A DNA stretch of 31,773 bases from CAYMAZ01 sp964388575 (GTDB taxonomy: Bacteria; Bacteroidota; Bacteroidia; Bacteroidales; DTU049), in assembly GCA_964388575.1 (NCBI GenBank), contig CAYMAZ010000037.1, positions 1-31,773 of the forward strand, given 5' to 3'. Shown here in pieces: positions 8,495-15,476 of this stretch (position 1 is its first letter; the number at the start of each line of letters is the position of its first letter). Both the position numbers and the translations under genes were made by a program. The notes below the pieces were generated by a model that saw only the letters and a program-made list of their open reading frames with translations, was not told where the DNA came from and made no database searches.

Positions 8495-11305
8495 TCAATA
8501 AGACTGTGACCCCAGAACTCCGTATTTTGATTTGTAAAAGTCAGCTGTTTCAAATTCCCAGTCACGGATTATTTTGAGTTGTGGGATTTCCTGTTCCAGC
8601 TTTCTTTTGAGCTTCATGGGAACAGGTGGTAACACAACAACCTTGAGTGAAGTACAGAACTGTATTTGTTCAAGATCGTTTCCGGTATATCCGCTGAGGT
8701 TGAGGAATTCCAGTTCGGGAAGTTGATTTAAAAACGCAAGAGACGTCAGTATCGTGTTACTCAGGTCAAGATATTTGATTGTTTTCATGTTCGTAAAAAC
8801 ATCTGTTGCTTCAATGAATCCTTCCTCGAGAGTCAAAGCTTCCAGTTTGGGAAGTTCTGCCAGTGCGCCGATATCCGAAAATGAAAATCCACTGAAATGG
8901 GCATATTTCAAATCCTTTAGTTGCTCTATGCCTTCAAGTGAATACAATGGGTTATTGGACAAATCCAGTTCGATCAGATTTCTACAGTGTTTGATTTGCC
9001 TGATGTCAGAAATTGAATTGTCGGAAGCATGTAAAACGATGAGATTGTTGAAGATTTGTATGCCGTTCAGATTTGATAATGAGTTCTGACTAATATCAAG
9101 ATATGTGATGTGATGCGAGACATCATTGCTGAGAATGCTGTTATTTGGTAAACTTATACGGTTCATAAAGACGATGGTGTCTGAAAAAAAAGAAAGTGAA
9201 CTGAGACCGGTGTTGTGTAGTGTCACTCTTGCAAGATTTGGCGCTCCCGAAAGGAAGGTTCTTAAACTTGCGTAATTGTTTAATCCTGAATTATCAGACA
9301 AATCAATTTCCTCAAGCGTGTTGCAAACCGGAAGTGTTTCAAAAGCAACTGCTGGAATCGCTGATAGATATAAAATCTTAAGTTTGGGAAGTTTTGATAA
9401 AAACTGTAAATCTTTGGCATGAGTTCTTGAAATATCTAGTGACTCTATACCGGTAAGTGTTTCAATAAATTCAGTTTCTTCAACTGGATTTGATGAAATA
9501 TTCAATTTGTTCAGGTTTTGGAATACTGATAATTTTGAAAAATCATGAATATTGTTATTACTGATGTTGATTGATTGCAAATGATTAAATGTTGGAAGAC
9601 CCTCAATGTGTTCAAGATCCATCCCTGAAAGTTCGAGTTCTCTCAGTTCTGCAAAGTAAAGGAGATTCTCCGGATTCTGACCCAATGAGAACTTGGAGTT
9701 TCTGATGGACAGACGCTGCAATCCTTTGAATTCCTTGAGCAAATTGATGTTTATATCTTTGTTATTAGCAATGACGAATTGTTTCAGTGTGCCTTCACGA
9801 TACATTTTTCGTATCAGTCTGATTGTTTTAATATCTGAAAGATTTGTAGATTTCCAGCTTGTTTGCTCATGCTGTTCAATGAGCCTGATTGTTTTATTAT
9901 AAATCCTGTCAGTCAGTGCTTCTCCCTGCCAGTAAACTGATTCAGGTGTGTAAAAAGGTCTTTCCCTGACGGATAAATCTGTACTTCTTTCAGTGTGGGG
10001 AACAGTTTCTGCATATTGAAGCAAATGAGGAAGTGTTGAGTTGTTTTTGTCCAATAAATATGAAATGTCAGGATATTCACTGTTGTTGATGTTATATTTT
10101 GCAATAATACCATCCCAGTTAAAAAAACTGAACAGGATGAAGACAATCAAGATGACGTAACTGTTTTTTCTGAAAAGAAAATATGTGTTTTTTGATTTAA
10201 TGATTTTTATGATTGTAGTGATAAGCCCTGCAACCAGGAGTATCAGCAATAAATAGATTACAATTCTTTTATATGTCAGTGCATAGTTTGAAATATAAAT
10301 GTAATTTCTGAAAGCACATGATAATGATATGAATATATTCTGAACAATCCAGAGTTGTGCAAGTACTTTCAGAAATTTGTTGTTTTCAACAAAATTCAAT
10401 TTTCCCCTGAATATGAGTAAAATTAAAAGAATTGCAAGAACACATGAAAATATCAGAGTGTATATGCCCTGATGAAGATATCCTGCAAAAGTAAACCCTT
10501 CAGGAAGTTGAACTCCAGTCCAGAGATATGAAATATCTAGAACATTTATAATCAATATCATTATGTTTAAGCACAAAAACAGGATAATACCGGCTTTTTT
10601 TTCGAGCTGTTCGTCAAGATGAAACCAAAGTAATCTGTTTGAAGAATTGTTAATTTTTTCTTTATGAATCAGAAAATTCGGATTCAGTTCTGCATGATTC
10701 CACCCTGCATGTTTTCTTGTGTATAGGAAGCCGTACACAAGTAGAAAACCCATGAATGTGAACATGATCCATCGAAATGAAATAAAATCCAGATTGATAA
10801 ATTTTGTCAGTTCCTTAAATAACGGATTTGCTGATTGATAGAGAAAGAAAAATACCATTACAATCACAGCAATAAAAATCCCGAGAAAAAGAATTGCATT
10901 CCACTGTATTTTCTTTCGCACTTTGTCCTCGTTGGCTTTTTTTCTCTCAATTGAGTCGCTGATCATGAACCCGAAAGATGTTATGTATGAAAAACTACCA
11001 TATGTAATTGCACTCAATGGAGATGCATTCTGACTGACTGTTACACCAGCAAGATATGTGATGGCGGCATAGAATGCAAAAACAGACAGGAATGTTGCAT
11101 TTGCAAAAACAGAGAATCCGGTCATTATTGTAAGAACTGCACCGAAAATCCAGAGTTTGTTTTTTAAAGATACGGGCTTATATGCAGCAAGTAATGCCGG
11201 CATGATCAGTGAAAAAATAAAAACATTCAAACCCGCACTTTGTTTGTAAAATAAAAACGAAAACAAAAATGTGCCGATGAGCAGAATCAAATCATTCTTT
11301 TTCAT
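8495..11305 (-). CDS. DUF4153/DUF4173-like membrane protein fused to leucine-rich repeats
   Basis: A 936-aa membrane protein of unknown function. Residues 1-400 contain about twelve hydrophobic segments. The region ALTYKRIVIYLLLIL (342-356) and FFNWDGIIAKYNI (394-406), followed by DISYLLDKNNSTLPHL, is characteristic of the DUF4153/DUF4173 family. From about 520 to 910 there are many leucine-rich repeats of roughly 22 residues (LDLSNNPLYSLEGIEQLKDL-type), like internalin or SDS22 repeats, so the C-terminal half is a solenoid likely to bind a partner. Topology cannot be decided. Proteins of the DUF family normally end shortly after the last membrane segment, so the LRR half is an addition. No enzymatic motif was found. 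Confidence 0.82.
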   Translation of the reverse strand: MKKNDLILLIGTFLFSFLFYKQSAGLNVFIFSLIMPALLAAYKPVSLKNKLWIFGAVLTIMTGFSVFANATFLSVFAFYAAITYLAGVTVSQNASPLSAITYGSFSYITSFGFMISDSIERKKANEDKVRKKIQWNAILFLGIFIAVIVMVFFFLYQSANPLFKELTKFINLDFISFRWIMFTFMGFLLVYGFLYTRKHAGWNHAELNPNFLIHKEKINNSSNRLLWFHLDEQLEKKAGIILFLCLNIMILIINVLDISYLWTGVQLPEGFTFAGYLHQGIYTLIFSCVLAILLILLIFRGKLNFVENNKFLKVLAQLWIVQNIFISLSCAFRNYIYISNYALTYKRIVIYLLLILLVAGLITTIIKIIKSKNTYFLFRKNSYVILIVFILFSFFNWDGIIAKYNINNSEYPDISYLLDKNNSTLPHLLQYAETVPHTERSTDLSVRERPFYTPESVYWQGEALTDRIYNKTIRLIEQHEQTSWKSTNLSDIKTIRLIRKMYREGTLKQFVIANNKDININLLKEFKGLQRLSIRNSKFSLGQNPENLLYFAELRELELSGMDLEHIEGLPTFNHLQSINISNNNIHDFSKLSVFQNLNKLNISSNPVEETEFIETLTGIESLDISRTHAKDLQFLSKLPKLKILYLSAIPAVAFETLPVCNTLEEIDLSDNSGLNNYASLRTFLSGAPNLARVTLHNTGLSSLSFFSDTIVFMNRISLPNNSILSNDVSHHITYLDISQNSLSNLNGIQIFNNLIVLHASDNSISDIRQIKHCRNLIELDLSNNPLYSLEGIEQLKDLKYAHFSGFSFSDIGALAELPKLEALTLEEGFIEATDVFTNMKTIKYLDLSNTILTSLAFLNQLPELEFLNLSGYTGNDLEQIQFCTSLKVVVLPPVPMKLKRKLEQEIPQLKIIRDWEFETADFYKSKYGVLGSQSY

Positions 11306-11339
11306 GGTATTTTATTTTTTGAATTAAAACGAAAGAAGT

Positions 11340-11357
11340 ATTCAATTATTATTGAAT
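11340..11357. repeat. Small palindrome upstream of the DUF4173-LRR gene
   Basis: ATTCAAT-N4-ATTGAAT, 7-bp arms, sits 34 nt before the ATG at 11305 in a 142-nt non-coding gap. A possible -7 box, TATATTTG on the - strand, lies at 11437-11430. The palindrome might be an operator or a weak hairpin; AT-rich arms can arise by chance. Confidence 0.3.
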
Positions 11358-11447
11358 TCAAATTGAAACTGATTCTTCAGACAAACTGTGTTCGTTTTCT
11401 GATTCGAACTTAACAGAAATGTCAGAATACAAATATACTGAATTTAA

Positions 11448-11807
11448 TCAAAGTCTTGTTGCTTTAAGGTTTTCGTCAATTGCTGCAAAAATAAACCTGC
11501 TGGTTGCTGCCTTACCAATTGTTCCCGAATATATTTCTTCTGCAAATATTTCAACAAGGATTTCAAGTCTAACATGCCCTTCACGGACAACTTTTCCTCT
11601 GATTTCCGCTATCATGCCTGCTCTGAGTGGTATCAAAAATTCAGTGTCGGTAACAGAAATTGTAACCATTTTTTTTCTGGTATGTCTGATTGCTGTCATA
11701 TAAGCCACCTCATCCATCCATTTTAATGCTTCGCCTCCAAACAAGGTCTTGTGATCATTCAGGCAACAGGGAAAAACGAGTCTGCTTTGAATTGTTTCTT
11801 GTAACAT
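11448..11807 (-). CDS. Hotdog-fold acyl-CoA thioesterase
   Basis: A 119-aa single hotdog domain of the YciA/BACH type, which hydrolyses acyl-CoA to free acid and CoA. The N-terminal LNDHKTLFGGEALKWMDEVA (16-35) contains the family N-x-H...GG...mD pattern, with Asp32 as the usual catalytic acid, and LEILVEIFAEE is the long strand. The length is slightly short of the 130-160 aa usual in the family; the C-terminus ends right after the last strand. It is transcribed divergently from the DUF134 gene, sharing an 85-nt control region. Substrate chain length cannot be told from sequence. Confidence 0.87.
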   Translation of the reverse strand: MLQETIQSRLVFPCCLNDHKTLFGGEALKWMDEVAYMTAIRHTRKKMVTISVTDTEFLIPLRAGMIAEIRGKVVREGHVRLEILVEIFAEEIYSGTIGKAATSRFIFAAIDENLKATRL

Positions 11808-11819
11808 AAATTTTTTTTA

Positions 11820-11853
11820 CAAAATTAGAAAAAAAATTTGGTTGTTGAACAAA
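11820..11853 (-). promoter_or_regulatory. Promoter for the thioesterase gene
   Basis: On the - strand TTTG (11853-11850), 22 nt, then TAATTTTG (11827-11820), ending 12 nt before the ATG at 11807. The -33 element falls inside the first TGAAC-N4-GTTCA palindrome, so a protein bound there could also affect this gene. Confidence 0.45.
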
Positions 11854-11869
11854 TGTTCATTAATTTTGC
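11837..11869 (+). promoter_or_regulatory. Complete promoter for the DUF134 operon
   Basis: TTTG (11837-11840), 20 nt, then TAATTTTGC (11861-11869) is an exact match to the Bacteroidota TTTG-N19-21-TAnnTTTGC promoter. The -7 box ends 23 nt before the ATG at 11893. Confidence 0.75.
11846..11859. promoter_or_regulatory. Palindromic operator 1 (TGAAC-N4-GTTCA)
   Basis: TGAACAAATGTTCA lies in the spacer between the -33 and -7 boxes of the DUF134 promoter and over the -33 of the divergent thioesterase promoter. Its 5-bp arms are identical to those of operator 2, 26 bp away centre to centre. The position suggests repression. The pattern resembles ArsR/SmtB-type operators, but the adjacent DUF134 gene is the simplest candidate regulator (inference). 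Confidence 0.7.
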
Positions 11870-11871
11870 AG

Positions 11872-11885
11872 TGAACTATAGTTCA
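11872..11885. promoter_or_regulatory. Palindromic operator 2 (TGAAC-N4-GTTCA)
   Basis: TGAACTATAGTTCA is a perfect 14-bp palindrome covering the expected transcription start, 3 nt past the -7 box and 7 nt before the ATG at 11893. It has the same arms as operator 1. Confidence 0.72.
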
Positions 11886-11892
11886 TAAAAAA

Positions 11893-12372
11893 ATGTCTCC
11901 ACGTTACAGAAACATCAGAAAAGTTGCAGATCTTCCGATTTTAAAAGGGTTTAAGCCATTTGGAGTTACAATTGAAAAGCCCGATTCAAATCCGGTTATT
12001 TTGTTGATTGAAGAGTATGAAGCCCTGCGTTTATGTGATTATGAAGGTTTGAATCACCATCAGGCTTCTGTATTTATGGGAGTTTCAAGACCAACATTCA
12101 CCAGGATTTATGCTTCTGCTTTAAGAAAAATTTCAGCAGCATTCGTTGAGGGTCGGCCAATTTCAATTGAAGGTGGCAAGGTGTACTTTGACAGTGAATG
12201 GTATCATTGCGCTGATTGCGATTGTTATTTTAATCATCCCGAAAAGCACATCATACTCCATTGCTGCCCATTGTGTAAAGGTCAGAATTTTCATTCGTGT
12301 TACGGAAACACAGAGGTTTCGGATATTCATAGTTCTGAGGGAGAGGAAGTCATTTGTTTTCAATGCAGGTAG
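11893..12372 (+). CDS. DUF134 (UPF0251) DNA-binding protein with C-terminal cysteine-rich extension
   Basis: A 159-aa putative transcription regulator. Residues 1-90 match the DUF134 family: MSPRYRNIRKV, the central EEYEALRLCDYEGLNHHQAS, and a sigma-70-region-4-like helix-turn-helix at about 52-80 (ASVFMGVSRPTFTRIYASAL). DUF134 proteins often sit with NifX-like and MinD-type genes in anaerobes. The C-terminus adds a cysteine-rich part (C106-x2-C109-x-C111, C124-C125-x2-C128, C136, C155-x2-C158) that could hold zinc or an Fe-S cluster and act as a sensor. It heads the operon, and two palindromes in its own promoter suggest autoregulation. Target and signal are unknown. Confidence 0.88.
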   Translation: MSPRYRNIRKVADLPILKGFKPFGVTIEKPDSNPVILLIEEYEALRLCDYEGLNHHQASVFMGVSRPTFTRIYASALRKISAAFVEGRPISIEGGKVYFDSEWYHCADCDCYFNHPEKHIILHCCPLCKGQNFHSCYGNTEVSDIHSSEGEEVICFQCR

Positions 12373-12408
12373 TTAAACCAAAATAAAGAATGATAAAGTA
12401 AAAAGGTA

Positions 12409-12918
12409 ATGATAACAGCAATTTCAGCTCCGGAAAACAGATTTGATTCACAAATTAACAAGCATTTTGCAAGATGTAATTATTTTGTCATACATGATTC
12501 AATATCAGGATCTGTAGAATTTCTACCAAATCCCAACAAAGATAAGATTGAGGAAGCTGGGAAAAAAAGTGCTGAAATGCTGCACTCGAGAGGTGTAAAA
12601 CAGATTGTGTCAGGGGATTTTGGGACGAGAGTCAAAGCTCTTCTTGATCGTTTTCAGATCAGAATGATTGTTGTGAAAAACAGTTCTCAAACAGTAAGTA
12701 ATATTATAAAATTGTTAAATCAAAATCAAACAGCTATGCCAAAAATGGATGGAACAGGTCCCGAAGGAAAAGGTGCTGGCACCGGACGGGGATTGGGAAG
12801 ATGTAAACAGTCTTCACAAAAAGAAAATATTGATCAGCTTGGAAAAGGAATGGGTGCTAAACGTAAGGCGGGTGGCGGCCAGGGTAAAGGAAAACGTCTC
12901 CAGAGCGGATCAAAATAG
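12409..12918 (+). CDS. NifX/NifB-type cofactor-binding domain fused to a DUF5320-like glycine-rich tail
   Basis: The 169-aa product has a NifX-like (dinitrogenase FeMo-cofactor biosynthesis) domain at residues 1-105. This fold binds metal-sulfur clusters in NifX, NafY and the Desulfovibrio orange protein. His19 and Cys23 in KHFARCNYF occupy the usual HFGxC-like position. Residues 110-169 start with their own Met and read like a complete small DUF5320 protein (MPKMDGTGPEGKGAGTGRG...GRC). The next gene encodes a free-standing DUF5320 protein, so this is a natural fusion of neighbours. It starts 36 nt after the DUF134 stop, in the same operon. Nitrogenase genes are absent, so the name does not imply nitrogen fixation. 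Confidence 0.87.
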   Translation: MITAISAPENRFDSQINKHFARCNYFVIHDSISGSVEFLPNPNKDKIEEAGKKSAEMLHSRGVKQIVSGDFGTRVKALLDRFQIRMIVVKNSSQTVSNIIKLLNQNQTAMPKMDGTGPEGKGAGTGRGLGRCKQSSQKENIDQLGKGMGAKRKAGGGQGKGKRLQSGSK

Positions 12919-12932
12919 TATTAAATTTTAAA

Positions 12933-12940
12933 AAGGAGGA
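12933..12940 (+). promoter_or_regulatory. Strong Shine-Dalgarno site
   Basis: AAGGAGGA ends 4 nt before the ATG at 12945. It is the only near-perfect Shine-Dalgarno site noticed between genes in this window, and Bacteroidota rarely use such sites. Confidence 0.7.
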
Positions 12941-12944
12941 AATC

Positions 12945-13193
12945 ATGCCCGGATTTAATCAAACAGGACCAATGGGACAAGGCCCAATGACAGGACGTCG
13001 TATGGGAAGATGTACCAATTTTGGTCAGAATGCGAAAAATGCAAATGATGTCGAAAATCAGGCATCAGGGAACACAAATGAATTTATTCAAACCGGAAGA
13101 GGTTTGGGTTATGGAATGATGAATCGTTTCGGTGGAGGACGTGGAATGAGAATGGGACGCGGATGCCGTAATGGATTCATGGGAGGCAGATAA
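12945..13193 (+). CDS. DUF5320 small glycine/methionine/arginine-rich protein
   Basis: An 82-aa protein of unknown function. It begins with the DUF5320 hallmark (GPMGQGPMTGRRMGRC, residues 8-23) and ends in a Gly-Arg-Met-rich low-complexity tail (GGGRGMRMGRGCRNGFMGG). Ten methionines and two cysteines (C23, C74) could offer soft-metal ligands, but this is only a composition argument. Family members usually occur beside NifX-like proteins and MinD ATPases in anaerobes. It has a strong Shine-Dalgarno sequence and lies 26 nt after the NifX-DUF5320 fusion gene. Confidence 0.82.
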   Translation: MPGFNQTGPMGQGPMTGRRMGRCTNFGQNAKNANDVENQASGNTNEFIQTGRGLGYGMMNRFGGGRGMRMGRGCRNGFMGGR

Positions 13194-13211
13194 GGGGAAC
13201 TAAATAGAAGA

Positions 13212-13272
13212 AGTATCTCCGGTTAGGTTAGAGAATAATGTGGCTGGTTCATTTTTTAACCACGGAGATACT
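13212..13272 (+). other. Long-range hairpin in the operon's only large gap
   Basis: Arms AGTATCTCC (13212-13220) and GGAGATACT (13264-13272) pair perfectly. A two-base AC bulge and five more pairs follow (GGTTA 13221-13225 with TAACC 13257-13261), closing a 31-nt loop. It lies in the 166-nt gap between the DUF5320 gene and the next NifX-like gene; the rest of the gap shows nothing clear. No strong T-tract follows, so it may be an mRNA-stabilising or processing hairpin, a leaky terminator, or a dispersed palindromic repeat. Confidence 0.5.
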
Positions 13273-13359
13273 AACTTTTGTTTGATTTGAAGAACAAATA
13301 AAAATAATTCTTATACATTAATAAATCAATTCACTCATTAAAAACTCAATTCGAAAACT

Positions 13360-13698
13360 ATGAAAAAAATCTTTGCTATTCCACTTGAAAACGGAATGCT
13401 TTGTGCTCATTTCGGGCATTGCCAGAAATTTGCAATTGTTGAAGTTGAAAATAAAAACATTACTGCGATGCAGGAAATTGTTCCACCAGAACACCAGCCC
13501 GGATTGTATCCCAAATGGGTTGCCGGATTCGGCACCACTGATGTAATTGCAGGAGGCATGGGTCAACATGCGGTTAATTTGTTTAATGAACAAAAGATCA
13601 ATGTTTTTGTCGGAGCACCCATCAAAGAACCAAAAGAACTTGTTGAAGATTTTCTGAATGAAAATCTTTCACTGAGTGCCAACTATTGTGATCACTAA
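13360..13698 (+). CDS. NifX-like (dinitrogenase FeMo-cofactor family) protein, Cys/His-rich form
   Basis: A 112-aa single-domain protein of the NifX/NifB-C/orange-protein superfamily. CAHFGHCQKF (15-24) carries the typical HFGHC motif with C15, H17, H20 and C21, and GGMGQHAVNLF (65-75) is the second conserved loop. The C-terminus NYCDH adds C110 and H112. The family binds metal-sulfur clusters or their precursors; which metal cannot be seen. It precedes the two MinD-type ATPase genes by 33 nt. A small inverted repeat (ACTTCA 13700-13705, TGAAGT 13716-13721) sits in that gap. Confidence 0.88.
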   Translation: MKKIFAIPLENGMLCAHFGHCQKFAIVEVENKNITAMQEIVPPEHQPGLYPKWVAGFGTTDVIAGGMGQHAVNLFNEQKINVFVGAPIKEPKELVEDFLNENLSLSANYCDH

Positions 13699-13731
13699 TA
13701 CTTCAGTTTTTTAATTGAAGTCTGAAGAAAT

Positions 13732-14595
13732 ATGAAAAAAATTGCCGTTGCCAGTGGGAAAGGGGGAACCGGAAAAACATTGCTTGCATCAAATCTGGCA
13801 ATGTACCTGAGTAAGAAACATCAGGTATTGCTTACAGATCTTGATGTAGAAGAGCCTAACAGCGGTTTTTTTGTTTTTGGAACTGAATCTCAGAAGGTTG
13901 ATGCATATAAGTATATTCCTGAGTGGAATTCTGAACAATGTATTCTGTGTGGTCAGTGTACAGAAAACTGTAATTTCCATGCTGTCATCCAACTTGGTGA
14001 GAATATAGTAGTGTTTAATGAATTATGTCATTCCTGTTATGCCTGCTCAGAACTTTGCCCCACAGGATCGTTGCCTATGGTTAGACATAAAATCGGTGAG
14101 ATAAGAAAGCTCGTCAATGTTCACCAAGAATTCGTTGAAGGGAAGCTCAGAATCGGAGAAGAACAGGCTGTCCCACTGATTCATCAGACACAGAAATTTG
14201 CAATTGAGCACGCTATGAATGCTGAAATTGAAATAATTGACTGTCCTCCGGGAAATTCTTGTCCGGTTACAGCAGCTGTCCGGGATGCAGATTTTGTGAT
14301 TCTGGTTACAGAACCGACTCCGTTTGGTTTGAATGATTTGAAGATTGCGGTCGAACTAATGAATATTCTTCAGAAAAGAATCGGAGTTGTCATAAATCGT
14401 GATGGAATAGGGGATGCAAGAGTACATGATTATTGTTTGAAAAGCGGGATTCCTGTATTGGGAAAAATTCAGTACGACAGAAGAATTGCAGAGAGTTATG
14501 CAATGGGAGAGCTTGTTTTTATGAAGATTGGACATGTGAATCAGGCAATTATTGATATTTATGATCATTTGATGGAGGAACTTGCTGATGAATGA
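13732..14595 (+). CDS. MinD/Mrp-type P-loop ATPase with inserted 2[4Fe-4S] ferredoxin domain (first copy)
   Basis: A 287-aa cytosolic ATPase. The deviant Walker A motif GKGGTGKT is at residues 9-16 and DLDVEEPN (36-43) is the switch region. Between them and the C-terminal half of the fold lies a bacterial ferredoxin insert with C70-x2-C73-x2-C76-x3-C80 and C99-x2-C102-x2-C105-x3-C109, enough for two [4Fe-4S] clusters. The segment IEIIDCPPGNSCPV (about 166-179) contains the Walker B region. Tandem pairs of this type (DVU2103 and DVU2104 in Desulfovibrio vulgaris) belong to the orange-protein complex. The gene overlaps the next by 8 nt, so the products are probably made in equal amounts and work together. 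Confidence 0.92.
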   Translation: MKKIAVASGKGGTGKTLLASNLAMYLSKKHQVLLTDLDVEEPNSGFFVFGTESQKVDAYKYIPEWNSEQCILCGQCTENCNFHAVIQLGENIVVFNELCHSCYACSELCPTGSLPMVRHKIGEIRKLVNVHQEFVEGKLRIGEEQAVPLIHQTQKFAIEHAMNAEIEIIDCPPGNSCPVTAAVRDADFVILVTEPTPFGLNDLKIAVELMNILQKRIGVVINRDGIGDARVHDYCLKSGIPVLGKIQYDRRIAESYAMGELVFMKIGHVNQAIIDIYDHLMEELADE

Positions 14596-15454
14596 GATCG
14601 TTATATTATCAGGAAAAGGTGGAACCGGAAAAACTTCAGTGGCAGCAGCTCTGGCAATTATTGCAAAAAATGATGTTGTTGTCGCAGACTGTGATGTTGA
14701 TGCTGCAAATATGCATTTGTTACTTGAACCTGACTTTGCTTCTAAAAAAGAATTCTTTAGCGGCGTGTTTGCATTTGTCAATCAGGATATCTGTAGTCTT
14801 TGTGGGGACTGTGTGAGAGTATGCCGGTTTGATGCCATTACTCTTACTGAAGAAACATGTGTCGTTGATGCTATTTCCTGTGAGGGATGCGGATATTGTG
14901 AAAAAGTATGCCCAGTTCATGCAATTGAAATGAAAAAATGTAAGACTGGTCATGTCTTTGTTTCAAAAATTAAAACTGGAGCAACCATGGTGCATGCGCG
15001 TCTTGATGCCGGTGGAGAAAACTCTGGTAAACTTGTGGCCAGAGTAAAAAATGAAGCAAAAAGCCTGGCAAAAATTCAGAACAAATCATTTGTTATTGTT
15101 GACGGTTCGCCCGGATTGGGCTGTCCTGTAATTTCTTCATTATCCGGAGCTCAGCTTGTTTTGCTGATTACAGAGCCTTCAAAGTCAGCATTGGCAGACA
15201 TGAAAAGACTGTATCAGCTGATAGACAACTTTAAAATTAAAACAGCATGCATCATCAACAAGTCAGACCTGAATCTGCCAACAGTTAAAGAGATACATGC
15301 TTTTTTGTCAGAGAATGACATTCCTTTAATTACTGAAATTCCATATGATCCTGTTTTTACAAAATCAATGGTTCAGGGAAAATCAGTAGTGGAAATTGAC
15401 GAAGGTTATGAACATCTTATGACAGAAATCTGGAAGAAAATAAAAAAAATATGA
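14588..15454 (+). CDS. MinD/Mrp-type P-loop ATPase with inserted 2[4Fe-4S] ferredoxin domain (second copy)
   Basis: A 288-aa paralogue of the preceding protein with the same layout: Walker A GKGGTGKT at 9-16, DCDVDAAN (34-41), and ferredoxin cysteines C69-x2-C72-x2-C75-x3-C79 and C98-x2-C101-x2-C104-x3-C108, nearly the same positions as in the first copy. IVDGSPGLGCPV is the Walker B region. The ATG at 14588 overlaps the end of the first copy (stop at 14595). A TTG two codons upstream is possible but less likely. The GGAGG inside the previous gene (14574-14578) is suitably placed to help re-initiation. The two copies may form a heterodimer that uses ATP and electrons in metal-cluster handling. 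Confidence 0.92.
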   Translation: MNEIVILSGKGGTGKTSVAAALAIIAKNDVVVADCDVDAANMHLLLEPDFASKKEFFSGVFAFVNQDICSLCGDCVRVCRFDAITLTEETCVVDAISCEGCGYCEKVCPVHAIEMKKCKTGHVFVSKIKTGATMVHARLDAGGENSGKLVARVKNEAKSLAKIQNKSFVIVDGSPGLGCPVISSLSGAQLVLLITEPSKSALADMKRLYQLIDNFKIKTACIINKSDLNLPTVKEIHAFLSENDIPLITEIPYDPVFTKSMVQGKSVVEIDEGYEHLMTEIWKKIKKI

Positions 15455-15476
15455 AAACGTTAAATTTAAATCGAAT

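Noticed and set aside
12945..13193. Tandem-repeat or CRISPR-like signal from repeated Gly codons
   Set aside because: The repetition is at the codon level in a Gly/Met/Arg-rich protein; there are no regular spacers.
14356..14781. Long reverse-strand open frame (141 aa) across the ATPase junction
   Set aside because: It lies opposite two well-supported genes, has no recognisable domain and no promoter box; it is a shadow frame.
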